Below are positions 46,024-54,756 of a stretch of DNA of 55,017 bases, one piece after another; position 1 is the first letter of the stretch; each line of letters begins with the position of its first letter. Under the pieces are notes generated by a model, which had not been told where the DNA came from, ran no database searches, and was given only the letters and a program-made list of their open reading frames with translations. The DNA comes from Klebsiella pneumoniae (lineage in GTDB: Bacteria; Pseudomonadota; Gammaproteobacteria; Pseudomonadales; Pseudohongiellaceae): positions 1 to 55,017 of the forward strand of contig CAMDML010000010.1 in the NCBI GenBank assembly GCA_945902215.1, written 5' to 3'. The translations under genes and the position numbers were made by a program.

Positions 46024-47571
46024 ATGATTCGTCTGGTTTCCAGTCTTCTTGCACTGTGCCTTGTTGCCGGCTGTGCCGTCAATCCCGTTACCGGTCGCAA
46101 CGAACTCAATTTTGTGTCCGAGGAACAGGAACGCAGCATCGGTGCCCAGCAGTATGGTCCGTCCCAACAAGGGCAGGGTGGTGAGTATCGCGCCGACGCT
46201 GAACTCACCGCATACGTCAATGAAGTGGGGCAGCGCGTTGCAGCAGTCAGTGACCGCCCTCTCGACTATGAATTCGTTGTGCTGAACAACGGGGTACCCA
46301 ACGCTTGGGCATTGCCCGGCGGCAAGATTGCGGTGAACCGTGGTCTGTTGCTCGAACTTAACAGTGAAGCGGAACTCGCGGCCGTGCTCGGCCATGAAGT
46401 GGTACACGCGGCGGCACGGCACGGTGCACAGGCTATGACGCGCGGTACGCTGTTGCAAGGTGCACTCGTGGTGGGTGCCATCGCTACTGCCGACAGTGAG
46501 TATTCCGACTATGTGGTGGGAGCCTCGCAACTTGGCGCGCAGCTGATCAGCCAGCGCTACGGTCGCGATGCCGAACGCGAATCAGATTACTACGGCATTC
46601 AGTACATGGTGCGCGCCGGTTACGATCCGAGTGCCGCGGTCAGTCTGCAACAAACTTTCGTCCGTCTCTCAGAGGGCCGGGATCCCGGCTGGCTCGAAGG
46701 CATGTTTGCCAGCCACCCGCCGTCGCAGGAGCGGGTACAGAACAATCAGGCGCTCGTTGCTGAACTCATGCCGCAGCTAAGCGGGCGCGATCTGGAAGTA
46801 GGCGAGACGCGCTACCAAGAGGCCATTGCGCAACTAAAGGACAGCAAGCCCGCATATGATCTGTTCGATGAGGCGGAGCGTGCCATTACTGACGATGATC
46901 TGGAAATCGCCATGGGCAATGTGGATGAGGCGATTACGCTCGTACCTACAGAAGCGCGCTTCCACGGCTTGAAAGGCGATATTCTGATCTATCAAAAACG
47001 CTATCGTGCAGCGCTTGGCAGCTATAACGAGGCGCTCGAATACGACAACAACTATTTCGACTATTACCTTGGCCGCGGTGTAGCCCATGCGCGGCTCAAC
47101 GAAAACCGCGAGGCGCGCGCCGATCTGGAGCGCAGTTCGAATCTGCTGCCTACCGCTATCGCGATGAACGAGCTCGGCAAGTTATCAGTCATCGACGGCG
47201 ACCGGCTTGCCGCAAAACAGTATTTCCAGCAAGCAGCCAGTGCCCAGGGTCTTGTTGGTCAGGAAGCGCAGGGCGCTTTCATTCGTCTTGATGTGGAAGA
47301 CAATCCGGCCACCTATGTGGAAGCTCAGGTGTTCGCGGATGAACGTGGCCGCATTCTGGCGCGGGTCAGCAATCGCAGCGGTGTAGTGTTGAGCAATGTA
47401 CGGGTGGATTTTGCGGTTGTTATTGAGGGAGCAATTCGCCGCCAGAGTCGTATGCTGGCGAGTCTGCAGGGCGGCACTTACACCGATCTCGCTTCCGGCA
47501 TAACCTTTCCCGAAGGCTCAACCTGGACTGCAGACATGATGAGTGCCGAGGTGGTGGCGGCACAGCCGTAA
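46024..47571 (+). CDS. M48 family metalloprotease with TPR region, lipoprotein
   Basis: A 515-residue lipoprotein (lipobox LVAGC, Cys17) with a zinc metalloprotease domain: HEVVH at 124-128, the third ligand Glu in DAERESDYYG, and the downstream GLLLELNSEAELA context. A TPR-like helical region (~265-420: AITLVPTEARFHGLKGDILIYQKRY) and a C-terminal beta-like domain follow. The order resembles BepA-like proteases that act on misfolded outer-membrane proteins, with the TPRs giving specificity. AGGAAAG precedes the ATG. Confidence 0.92.
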   Translation: MIRLVSSLLALCLVAGCAVNPVTGRNELNFVSEEQERSIGAQQYGPSQQGQGGEYRADAELTAYVNEVGQRVAAVSDRPLDYEFVVLNNGVPNAWALPGGKIAVNRGLLLELNSEAELAAVLGHEVVHAAARHGAQAMTRGTLLQGALVVGAIATADSEYSDYVVGASQLGAQLISQRYGRDAERESDYYGIQYMVRAGYDPSAAVSLQQTFVRLSEGRDPGWLEGMFASHPPSQERVQNNQALVAELMPQLSGRDLEVGETRYQEAIAQLKDSKPAYDLFDEAERAITDDDLEIAMGNVDEAITLVPTEARFHGLKGDILIYQKRYRAALGSYNEALEYDNNYFDYYLGRGVAHARLNENREARADLERSSNLLPTAIAMNELGKLSVIDGDRLAAKQYFQQAASAQGLVGQEAQGAFIRLDVEDNPATYVEAQVFADERGRILARVSNRSGVVLSNVRVDFAVVIEGAIRRQSRMLASLQGGTYTDLASGITFPEGSTWTADMMSAEVVAAQP

Positions 47572-47573
47572 TT

Positions 47574-47630
47574 GGGTTCTGGACACACACTGTGGGCTTC
47601 GGCGCAAATGGCCGCGACAGAGTTTGTCGC
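47574..47630. repeat. Solo end-like fragment of the palindromic family plus hairpin
   Basis: GGGTTCTGGACACACAC (47574-47590) resembles the left end of the long elements. It is followed by a perfect GCGACA/TGTCGC hairpin (47614-47630) between the convergent M48 and DsbA-like genes. It could be a decayed copy, and the hairpin could serve as a terminator, although no T-run follows. Confidence 0.45.
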
Positions 47631-47637
47631 GTCCCTC

Positions 47638-48267
47638 TCAGGAATCGGTGGGGTTGTGTGTCAGGACATAGTCCAGAAAGCGCTTCAATTCCTGCACTGG
47701 TTGATAACCAGTCACCTGGTAACCGCCGGCGATGAAGGCTGGTACGCCACTGATCTGGTAAGCACGTGCCCGGTTCCACTCCGCGTCCAGCGCTGCGCTG
47801 AAACTGCGTTCCTGCAGTGCGGTGCGCGCTGAGTTCACATCAAGGCCGGCTTCCTGCACCACATCCACCAACACCTTTTCATCAGCCAGATTCCGGTTGT
47901 GCACAAAATACGTCCGGTACAGCAGTGGTATCAGCGCCTCTCCCCCCGTTTGAGTTCTGGCCCACAGCGCCAGCTCCTGTGCCAGCCGGGTGTTAAAGGT
48001 GCGGTCGCGTTCACCATGTTCCAGCCCGAGTTCATCCAGCATCAGGTTGATGCGTTTGTGGGCAGCGTCCAGATCCATGCCGCGCAACAGTTCTGTCAGC
48101 AGCAGGCCTTCAGGTGGCGTGGTGGGGTGCAGCGGAAACAGTGCCCACGTAACGTTTATTGCGCGTTCCGCTTGTAGTTTCCGCACAGCACCGTAGGCCA
48201 AGTAACACCAGGGGCAGACGAAGTCGACGAAGATTTCGAGTTGGGCAGGGGGTGTATGCATGTTCAT
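47638..48267 (-). CDS. DsbA-family thioredoxin-fold oxidoreductase
   Basis: A 209-residue cytoplasmic protein (no signal peptide) with a thioredoxin-fold CPWC site at residues 18-21 (FVDFVCPWCYLAYG) and the DsbA helical insert. GVPAFIAGGYQVTGYQP carries the cis-proline. It is of the FrnE/HCCA-isomerase-like DsbA subgroup, which acts on disulfides or glutathione conjugates. Its ATG overlaps the stop of the PH-domain gene (ATGA), so they are co-translated. Confidence 0.88.
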   Translation of the reverse strand: MNMHTPPAQLEIFVDFVCPWCYLAYGAVRKLQAERAINVTWALFPLHPTTPPEGLLLTELLRGMDLDAAHKRINLMLDELGLEHGERDRTFNTRLAQELALWARTQTGGEALIPLLYRTYFVHNRNLADEKVLVDVVQEAGLDVNSARTALQERSFSAALDAEWNRARAYQISGVPAFIAGGYQVTGYQPVQELKRFLDYVLTHNPTDS

Positions 48268-48635
48268 GCGTTGGCTTTCTTGACGAGTTCACGGAAACGG
48301 TGCGGGTCGGGCAGGCCCTGAAGATCGATCTCGGCGACATCCCCCGAGGTGTATACCGAAATCTGCCCCACGCCGAACATGCGGTTGAACAGGGATTGGT
48401 ACACTTTCACGGTGCGTATGCTGTTGATGTCGAGTTCGATTCTTTCCTTGCTGAACAAGCCGCGCTCCAGCATCACGCTGCTGCCATCGGTTTCCAGGGT
48501 GGTAGATTTACACTGCAAGTACCACCACAGCAGGATCAATACGCCGACGCCAGCCGCGATCAGGATCACGGCCGCGATAAAACCGAGGGGATTGCTTTTG
48601 AACATCGTGGGATGTTCAGAGTAGGTATTGCTCAC
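48264..48635 (-). CDS. PH (YdbS-type) domain membrane protein
   Basis: A 123-residue protein with one or two N-terminal helices (NPLGFIAAVILIAAGVGVLILLWWYL) and a bacterial PH domain: LETDGSSVMLERGLFSKERIELDINSIRTVKVYQSLFNRMFGVGQISVYTSG. This is the YdbS/DUF304 signature. The start is GTG 48635 with AGGA eight bases upstream. It overlaps the DsbA-like gene by four bases. Such proteins bind membranes or partners. The role is unknown. Confidence 0.85.
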   Translation of the reverse strand: MSNTYSEHPTMFKSNPLGFIAAVILIAAGVGVLILLWWYLQCKSTTLETDGSSVMLERGLFSKERIELDINSIRTVKVYQSLFNRMFGVGQISVYTSGDVAEIDLQGLPDPHRFRELVKKANA

Positions 48636-48717
48636 GCAAGGGATCCTGTTGTTGGAAAGACAAGTTGCAAAAAATTGTTCCAGAGCAGGATAAGGTCTCG
48701 CGCCGGTGGTTTCAAGA

Positions 48718-50148
48718 TCAGCTTTCCGGCTCATCCTTTTCGGTCACCGTGAGCCAGTCCAGCACTACACCGGAAATGGCGTTGTAGCGCGCAATGCGAT
48801 AAATAATCCGCATCAGTTGCGGTCGGGTACGAACATGGGGTTCCTCGGCGCGGGGGATGAACCACAACAAGACTGCGGCGCGGAGCAGTCCGCTGGTGAG
48901 AAACACGATGAACAGCGCCGAACCGGTCTCAAAGGGCAGCCATGAGGCCAGCCAAGGCGCGATGCTGGCCAGATAGCCGCCGGCAATGCCTCCACAGAAT
49001 ACAGCAGCAGCCGAGATGCCAGCTTGCACCGCGGCATAGGTCGCGAAATTGGTGTGATGCGGCCGGATGTCGTACAGATAGTTGGCAGTGGTCAGGTTAA
49101 AACCGCTCCAGGCCAAACCTGACACGGCCTGTATGGCCAACACATAATAGAAATTGGCGGAAAACAACCACAGAATTGGCACGATTGGGATTGCGGCACT
49201 ACAAAGCAACATCACCAACCGGTTGCCGTGTTTGTCACTGACCCGGCCCCACCAGCGCAGCATGAAGAATTGAGTGGCGATATAGACCATCTGGGTCAGG
49301 CTGTATTCGAAATAGGAGAGCTCCAGTTCATTGAGCATGTACACCGCGAAGAAGGGGCCGGAGATTGCGACCATGCCCTGCATGCCGGCGACAAAAAAAC
49401 TGTAGTTGCGAAAGGTCTCGTCGTGCAGTGCTTGACCAATGATGCGTAGTGTCGAGAAAAATACGTTGGCTTCAGGCAGCACTGGCTGCGGTTCGGGATC
49501 GTGCATCCGCCACAAGTAGAGGCAGGACATGGCGCGGCCGGCCGCAGCCGCGAGAAACAACAGGAAGAAACCTGCCCCTGCAAAGCCTATGTTGTCAGCA
49601 AAGGTGAGAAACGACCCGCCGACCAGAAAGACGGCAAGCGAGGTGGCCATCGTCAAGCGCGTGCGTTGCGCGAAGAACACTCCGCGCTGTTTCTGCGGCA
49701 CTATGCTGCCCATCCATGCGCGCCATTGTGGCTGAATCAGGTTGGACGCAGCATGGTAGAGCACGATCAGCATGATCAGGGTCTGTACGACGTCTGCTTT
49801 TCGCAGCACAGCAACGAGGGCCAGGCACAGCATCAGCCCGGTTTGCAGGATGGCGGTGAACACCACAATTCTACGGCGCGTCAAAAAGCTGCCAAGCCAT
49901 ACCGACACAAGCTGCATCAGTGAACCGAGTAGTTGCGGGAAGGCGGTCAGGATGCCCATCTGTACGTTGGTGGCCTGCAAGTGCAGGGCAAACGCGTTGA
50001 TGTAGTTATCGCAGGTGGCCGTCATCGCCGAGGAGGCCACCGCTTCCTTCTGGGAGTGGTCGAGTGTCTTCAGCAGGCGATGATGCGCGTGGTCGCTGGG
50101 TTGCTCATCCTGTGGATTGATGTGTGAATCGTTGACAGCCATGCGCAT
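48718..50148 (-). CDS. MFS transporter
   Basis: A ~476-residue protein with about 12 helices and the MFS central loop. Motif-like segments include WLGSFLTRRRIVVFTAILQTG between helices 2-3 and WGRVSDKHGNRLVML between the halves. The N-terminal 40 residues are polar and His-rich (HINPQDEQPSDHAHHR). ATG 50148 or 50142 is taken as start, with no clear Shine-Dalgarno sequence. A longer frame extends over the divergent qor gene and is rejected. Substrate unknown. Confidence 0.88.
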   Translation of the reverse strand: MRMAVNDSHINPQDEQPSDHAHHRLLKTLDHSQKEAVASSAMTATCDNYINAFALHLQATNVQMGILTAFPQLLGSLMQLVSVWLGSFLTRRRIVVFTAILQTGLMLCLALVAVLRKADVVQTLIMLIVLYHAASNLIQPQWRAWMGSIVPQKQRGVFFAQRTRLTMATSLAVFLVGGSFLTFADNIGFAGAGFFLLFLAAAAGRAMSCLYLWRMHDPEPQPVLPEANVFFSTLRIIGQALHDETFRNYSFFVAGMQGMVAISGPFFAVYMLNELELSYFEYSLTQMVYIATQFFMLRWWGRVSDKHGNRLVMLLCSAAIPIVPILWLFSANFYYVLAIQAVSGLAWSGFNLTTANYLYDIRPHHTNFATYAAVQAGISAAAVFCGGIAGGYLASIAPWLASWLPFETGSALFIVFLTSGLLRAAVLLWFIPRAEEPHVRTRPQLMRIIYRIARYNAISGVVLDWLTVTEKDEPES

Positions 50149-50226
50149 GCAGATGTACTTAGTGCAATTCGGGTGACAGAGCGTTAAATTATGGCGCATG
50201 CACACCACTCCCCGAAAGGATAATTC

Positions 50227-51201
50227 ATGAACAAAGCGATTGTGATCGCACAAACCGGTGGTCCGGAGGTATTGGAGTACCGCGATGTCACCCTTGCCAA
50301 GCCAGGCAAGGGCGAAGTGCAGATCAAGGCGCGTGCCATTGGTGTCAATTTCATCGACATCTATCACCGCACCGGGCTGTATCCGCAGCCACTGCCGTTC
50401 ACGCCTGGCGGGGAGTTGTGCGGCGACGTCGTGGCGGTCGGCAAGGGCGTCAAGGATTTCAAGGTCGGTGACCGCGTTGGTTGTGCCACCGCGAGCCACG
50501 GCTGCTATGCCGAACTCGCCAACGTCGACGCGAGCCGGGTCGTGAAGATTCCCTCCGGCATCGCCGATGAGATCGCCGCCGCGATGCTACTAAAAGGCAT
50601 GACGGCACAATACCTGCTGCGGCAGGTCTACAAGGTTGGCAAGGGCGACACGATTTTGGTCCACGCCGCTGCTGGCGGTGTCGGTCTTATCCTCTGCCAA
50701 TGGGCCAATGCGCTGGGCGCTACTGTTATCGGCACCGTCAGTTCACCTGCGAAAGCCAAACTCGCCAAAGCCAACGGGTGCCACCATCCGATCATTACGA
50801 CGCAGAAAGACTTCGTCTTGGAAGTGAAGCGTATTACAAAGGGAGCACTGCTTCCCGTCGTTTATGATTCGGTTGGCGCCGCAACCTTCCCGGCCAGCCT
50901 CGACTGTTTGCGCCCGCGCGGGTTGTTCGTCACGTATGGCAATTCCTCCGGGCCGGTGCCGCCCTTCAGTCCCGCGTTACTGGCGCAAAAAGGTTCGCTG
51001 TACATGACGCGACCAACATTATTCAACTTTGTCAGTACCCCGAAGGCCTTGCGCAAGGTAGCGAAGGATTTGTTCAGGGTCGTCAAGAAGGGGAAGGTCA
51101 AGATCAGTGTGAACCAGCGGTATCCACTTGCCGATGCGGGGAAGGCGCATGAGGATTTGGCGGCTCGGAAAACTACGGGGAGTATTGTGCTGATTCCTTG
51201 A
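50227..51201 (+). CDS. qor: NADPH:quinone reductase
   Basis: A 324-residue zinc-independent medium-chain dehydrogenase, quinone oxidoreductase type. MNKAIVIAQTGGPEVLEYRDV, the IGVNFIDIYHRTGLYP core motif, the Rossmann AAAGGVGLILCQWA and C-terminal YPLADAGKAHEDLAARKTTGSIVLIP fit QorA closely. It reduces quinones using NADPH in the cytosol. AAAGGA lies before the ATG. Divergent from the MFS gene with ~78 bases between starts. Confidence 0.95.
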   Translation: MNKAIVIAQTGGPEVLEYRDVTLAKPGKGEVQIKARAIGVNFIDIYHRTGLYPQPLPFTPGGELCGDVVAVGKGVKDFKVGDRVGCATASHGCYAELANVDASRVVKIPSGIADEIAAAMLLKGMTAQYLLRQVYKVGKGDTILVHAAAGGVGLILCQWANALGATVIGTVSSPAKAKLAKANGCHHPIITTQKDFVLEVKRITKGALLPVVYDSVGAATFPASLDCLRPRGLFVTYGNSSGPVPPFSPALLAQKGSLYMTRPTLFNFVSTPKALRKVAKDLFRVVKKGKVKISVNQRYPLADAGKAHEDLAARKTTGSIVLIP

Positions 51202-51215
51202 GGTGCTGCAGCTTG

Positions 51216-51344
51216 CTAGATTTCTTCGAATTCCCATTCAATCGGAACGTGGTCGCTGAGTTCTTTCCAGTGGCCAAAATCTTGTACCTGGATCTTGCGG
51301 TTGATAAGAAAAATGGAACAAACCACTTTAGCGACGTCTCCAGC
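51216..51344 (-). pseudogene. C-terminal relic of an endonuclease/exonuclease/phosphatase gene
   Basis: The minus strand reads NRKIQVQDFGHWKELSDH followed by VPIEWEFEEI and a stop. The SDH motif in this setting is the C-terminal active-site segment of the endonuclease/exonuclease/phosphatase superfamily. Upstream the frame is closed by TAG at 51347 and no further domain remains. The relic lies ~40 bases from the short palindromic element at 51385, just as the sugar-dehydrogenase relic lies by copy 1 of the long element. Confidence 0.7.
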
Positions 51345-51384
51345 CTAAGGTTCATTTCCACGGGTTGCAACTCCGTTATTGGTT

Positions 51385-51542
51385 CTGGATACCCACCTTT
51401 GGCATTCGCGCTCAGGCCGGGACAGGGTAGTGCATTGCCGGGACCGTAGACGCACATCCGTGTGCACTTCGACTCGGGCCATCCCCGGCCAGGCCCTCAC
51501 AGCTAAAGTTAGGTAACACGCTCAACCTAAGTGGGTGTCCAG
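51385..51542. mobile_element. Short palindromic element (158 bp) with the same family ends
   Basis: Inverted ends GGTTCTGGATACCCAC (from 51381) and GTGGGTGTCCAGAACC (to 51546) match at 15 of 16. The right end ATCCCCGGCCAGGCCCTC, then AACCTAAGTGGGTGTCCAG, is shared with the long copies. The core 51431-51484 equals the reverse complement of 21776-21829 but for two bases. It is therefore a short subtype with the same ends and a different interior. Non-coding. Confidence 0.75.
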
Positions 51543-51599
51543 AACCCGCTAGAATTCTAACCGGCTCACTGTTGCTAAAAATTCAAACTGAACTACTAC

Positions 51600-51622
51600 C
51601 CCCCGCTTTCGCGGGAATGACG
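51600..51622. repeat. Small CCCGC-TTTC-GCGGGAATGACG repeat
   Basis: A 5-bp stem hairpin followed by AATGACG, a word widespread as an intergenic repeat (dRS3/REP-like) in many proteobacteria. It lies ~50 bases before the aguA start and may fall in its leader. Only one copy was noticed. Confidence 0.5.
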
Positions 51623-51673
51623 AATGGGCACTGTTCCGCTAGACTTGCCGCCTTTTCAGCCGGACCCAAACCA

Positions 51674-52705
51674 ATGAGCAAACCCTACAGCATGATGCCC
51701 GAATGGGCGCCGCAGCAGGCGGTGATGATGGCGTGGCCGCATGAGGGGACGGACTGGGAGCCATGGCTGGAGGCTATTGAGCGGGATTATGTGGAACTCG
51801 CTTCTGCGATTGCAGGGGAAGTTGTGCCGTTGATCTTGTGTCGTGATGCCGAACATAAATTACATATTGAAGCGCTGCTTAAAGGGCGCTGTGTGCATGC
51901 ACCGCTGCTGGTCGTCGCGCCTTACAACGATACCTGGTGCCGCGATTATGGGCCGGTAACGCTATCATCGGCGGGAAACATGCAACTGCTCGACTTCCAG
52001 TTTCACGGCTGGGGTTCCAAGTACGATTCAGATCTGGACAACAACATCAACCAGAGTCTCGCTGCATATTGGCAATCACCGCTGCGTACCATTGAGTATG
52101 AACTGGAAGGGGGCAGCATCGAGACTGATGGCTGCGGTACGCTGCTGACGACAACGCATTGTTTGCTGGACAGCAACCGCAACAAAAGTTTCACGCGCGA
52201 GCAGGTGGAAAAATTTGTGCTCGGACAGTTGGGGCTAGATCGCATCGTATGGCTAAGCGAAGGCGCATTGATCGGTGACGACACCGACAGCCATATCGAC
52301 AACCTCGCACGCTTTTGCGATGTACACACAATTGCGTATGCGACTTGCTCAGTGAAGGATGATCCGCATCATGCTGCATTGCTGGCGATGGAAAAAGAGT
52401 TGACGGCACTGCGCAAGCGCGATGGCAGCGCGTATCGTTTAGTACCGGTTGAGTTGCCCGCACCGCAGTACAACGAAGAGGGCAAACGCCTGCCCGGCAG
52501 TTACGTGAATTTTCTGATTGTGAACCGAAGTGTGCTGGTGCCGGTATTTGGCTGTCCGCAAGACGCTGCCGCGCTGAACGCAATGCAACAGTGTTTCCCG
52601 GGTCGGCGCATCGTGCCGGTACCTGGCGGCAACCTGATACGGCAATTCGGCGGACCGCACTGTGCTACCATGCAACTACCTGTAAATACTCTAAAAATTC
52701 TGTAA
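51674..52705 (+). CDS. aguA: Agmatine deiminase
   Basis: A 343-residue cytosolic enzyme of the guanidino-group-modifying (GME) superfamily that hydrolyses agmatine to N-carbamoylputrescine. MMPEWAPQQAVMMAWPHEGTDW, WCRDYGPV, LEGGSIETDG, DDTDSHIDNLARF and the catalytic Cys330 in GGPHCATMQLP are in order. The start at ATG 51674 fits the family. A longer frame upstream is a repeat artefact. aguB follows by 41 bases, giving the arginine-decarboxylase route to putrescine. Confidence 0.95.
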   Translation: MSKPYSMMPEWAPQQAVMMAWPHEGTDWEPWLEAIERDYVELASAIAGEVVPLILCRDAEHKLHIEALLKGRCVHAPLLVVAPYNDTWCRDYGPVTLSSAGNMQLLDFQFHGWGSKYDSDLDNNINQSLAAYWQSPLRTIEYELEGGSIETDGCGTLLTTTHCLLDSNRNKSFTREQVEKFVLGQLGLDRIVWLSEGALIGDDTDSHIDNLARFCDVHTIAYATCSVKDDPHHAALLAMEKELTALRKRDGSAYRLVPVELPAPQYNEEGKRLPGSYVNFLIVNRSVLVPVFGCPQDAAALNAMQQCFPGRRIVPVPGGNLIRQFGGPHCATMQLPVNTLKIL

Positions 52706-52746
52706 TAGCAGCCACTGCTAGTCATATAACTGGAAGGAAATGAGCC

Positions 52747-53652
52747 ATGACCCTGCGCGCCGCCGTGGTCCAGCAATGTGCCTGGCCCGACAAACAGCAA
52801 AGTCTTGCCGAAAGCGAACGCCTCCTTGCTGATCTCGCCAAAAAGCATCAGCCTGAGTTGGTATTGTTCCAGGAACTGCACACCACGCATTACTTCTGCC
52901 AAGTAGAAGATCCGGTTCAGTTCGACATGGCTGAGGCGCTGGACGGGCCGAGCGCGCAACGTTTGTCCGCGCTCGCCAAAAAATACAACTGCGTGTTGGT
53001 TGGCGGCATCTTCGAAAAGCGCGCGCCCGGTGTGTTTCACAATACCGCACTGGTGTTCGACAAGGATGGTTCGCTCGCCGGTTACTACCGCAAGATGCAC
53101 ATCCCGGATGATCCCGCGTTTTATGAAAAATTTTATTTCACGCCCGGTGATGCGCTGCGCAACGATGGCAAGAGCGGCTTCACACCGATTGCGACAAGTG
53201 TTGGCAAGCTGGGGGTGTTGATCTGCTGGGACCAGTGGTACCCGGAAGCGGCACGTTTGATGACTCTCGCTGGTGCCGATATTTTATTGTATCCCACTGC
53301 CATTGGCTGGGACCCGCACGACGACGCCGCAGAGAAGCAGCGGCAGAAGCAAGCCTGGACCTTGATCCAGCGATCACATGCCGTAGCCAATCATCTGCCG
53401 GTTCTCGTTGCCAACCGTGTTGGCCATGAAGCTGACCCATCCGGCCAACACAATGGCATCACGTTCTGGGGCGGCAGTTTCATCGCCGGCCAGCAGGGTG
53501 ATCTGCTCGCTGAAGCTGATGCTGAAACGCCGGGTTATCTCGTCACTGATCTTGATTTGACGCGGACTGAAAAGTTGCGGCGCATCTGGCCCTATTTCCG
53601 CGACCGCCGCATTGATGCTTACAGTGGCCTGACGAGCCGCTTCCTGAAATAA
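52747..53652 (+). CDS. aguB: N-carbamoylputrescine amidase
   Basis: A 301-residue nitrilase-superfamily hydrolase turning N-carbamoylputrescine into putrescine, CO2 and ammonia. The catalytic triad is visible: Glu43 (FQEL), Lys116 (YRKMHIPDD) and Cys160 (ICWDQWYPEAARL). Also typical are FYEKFYFTPGD and the C-terminal AYSGLTSRF. AAGGAA precedes the ATG. It works with the adjacent aguA in polyamine synthesis. Confidence 0.96.
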   Translation: MTLRAAVVQQCAWPDKQQSLAESERLLADLAKKHQPELVLFQELHTTHYFCQVEDPVQFDMAEALDGPSAQRLSALAKKYNCVLVGGIFEKRAPGVFHNTALVFDKDGSLAGYYRKMHIPDDPAFYEKFYFTPGDALRNDGKSGFTPIATSVGKLGVLICWDQWYPEAARLMTLAGADILLYPTAIGWDPHDDAAEKQRQKQAWTLIQRSHAVANHLPVLVANRVGHEADPSGQHNGITFWGGSFIAGQQGDLLAEADAETPGYLVTDLDLTRTEKLRRIWPYFRDRRIDAYSGLTSRFLK

Positions 53653-53664
53653 ACCAACGCGGTA

Positions 53665-53725
53665 TCGAAGGCTCCTTTTGTCGGAAACAGGTGCATGAGT
53701 CGAAATGACTGACAAGGGCCTTCGA
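53665..53725. terminator. Imperfect inverted repeat between convergent genes
   Basis: TCGAAGG with a following TTTTGTC (from 53665) pairs imperfectly with GACAAGGGCCTTCGA (to 53725), enclosing ~30 bases. It lies between the convergent aguB and DUF3237 genes. A terminator role is plausible but the stem is long-looped and lacks a clear T-run. Confidence 0.35.
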
Positions 53726-53758
53726 ACCGAACCCCTCCGGCATTGCCCTGAACGTGGA

Positions 53759-54220
53759 TCATTTCACCGCAAAAAACCACAGCTTGATGCCGTTTGCGGA
53801 GCGGGCGCCGCTGCCCACGAAAATGTTCTTGTTGAGCCAGTCGTATTTGCCGTCGGGTGCCTTGAAGCGCGGGTTGGTGCGGAAGTAATACGTGGCTGGA
53901 TCCACTTCTTCGCCTGCTGCGAGTCGTTGCATCACCTCCACAGGACCATGCCGTAGTCCGTAGTTCTGCACCTGAATGACGACACCGTCGTCAGTCTGGA
54001 TTGCATAGGTGGCTTCCACCTGGGTGACTCCATCGCCGCGCGTGTATTGCCAGTCGGCGGCACCGATGCTTACAAAAGTGCCCTTGATACGCGGCCCTTC
54101 AAAGTGACCATCGAGAATCGGAATGATGCGGCGCTGCCCTTCATAGGTAGGGCCAATCTGCACGGGTGCAGCCAGCCGGGCCTCGGCGGCAAACACAAAT
54201 TCAAGTTGGGGAATGAGCAT
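53759..54220 (-). CDS. DUF3237 family protein
   Basis: A 153-residue protein of the DUF3237 (UPF0311) family, a small beta-barrel. Family segments are LEFVFAAEARLAAPVQIGPTYEGQRRIIPILDGHFEGPRIKGTFVSIGAADW and YYFRTNPRFKAPDGKYDWLNKNIFVG. No signal peptide. It sits 37 bases downstream of the DUF6644-like genes on the same strand and may be co-transcribed. No function is established. The fold suggests a lipid- or aromatic-binding pocket. Confidence 0.88.
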   Translation of the reverse strand: MLIPQLEFVFAAEARLAAPVQIGPTYEGQRRIIPILDGHFEGPRIKGTFVSIGAADWQYTRGDGVTQVEATYAIQTDDGVVIQVQNYGLRHGPVEVMQRLAAGEEVDPATYYFRTNPRFKAPDGKYDWLNKNIFVGSGARSANGIKLWFFAVK

Positions 54221-54257
54221 GAACTGATATTTACCGAAAGTTGCTGTGGGGAAAAGG

Positions 54258-54740
54258 TTATTCCAGATAAGGAATCAAACGGCCGAGAATGATGACGCTC
54301 ATCCAGATCAACAGAGACAAAGCAGCAATAACCTTGGCCGGGAAATCAGCCTGTTCGCCGTCAGCGAGTTTGCTCAGCTTGGTGTGTTCACCAAACCAGA
54401 ACCACAGCGCGTTGATGCCGGCCAGTACGATCAGCGCCATCTTCCACTGGAAAGCAATGTTGTAGTAGTAACGGAAGGGATCGCCGGCGAAAAAGAAAAT
54501 GCCGGTGATCAGGTTGATGCCAAAACCGATCATCACGTAGGGAATCAGGGTCAGCGCGCCTTTCATCGGTATAAAGCGGGCAATGCCTAGAACGCGCATG
54601 TCGATGGCAACCAGGCCGCCGAACAGCACGGACAAGCCGAAGAAATGGAAATTTTCCATAAACGGCCAAGCCCAGAAGGTGTCGCGCATGAAGACACCCA
54701 ACCAGGTGTCGCTGAACCATGCCAAAGTATCGTCGCTCAT
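54258..54740 (-). CDS. DUF6644-type membrane protein
   Basis: A 160-residue protein with four helices: ENFHFFGLSVLFGGLVAIDMRVLG (with a conserved His), LTLIPYVMIGFGINLITGIFFFAG, FQWKMALIVLAGINALWFWF and the C-terminal VIAALSLLIWMSVIILGRLIPYL. The His and helix layout recall small haem-containing or DUF6644 membrane proteins. It follows an apparent paralog on the same strand by 16 bases. Unknown function. Confidence 0.75.
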   Translation of the reverse strand: MSDDTLAWFSDTWLGVFMRDTFWAWPFMENFHFFGLSVLFGGLVAIDMRVLGIARFIPMKGALTLIPYVMIGFGINLITGIFFFAGDPFRYYYNIAFQWKMALIVLAGINALWFWFGEHTKLSKLADGEQADFPAKVIAALSLLIWMSVIILGRLIPYLE

Positions 54741-54756
54741 AATTTTCTCCCCGTAC

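Noticed and set aside
47638-47680. Right-hand end of a repeat inside the DsbA-like gene
   Set aside because: The similarity to the element end is weak and the bases encode a normal protein C-terminus.
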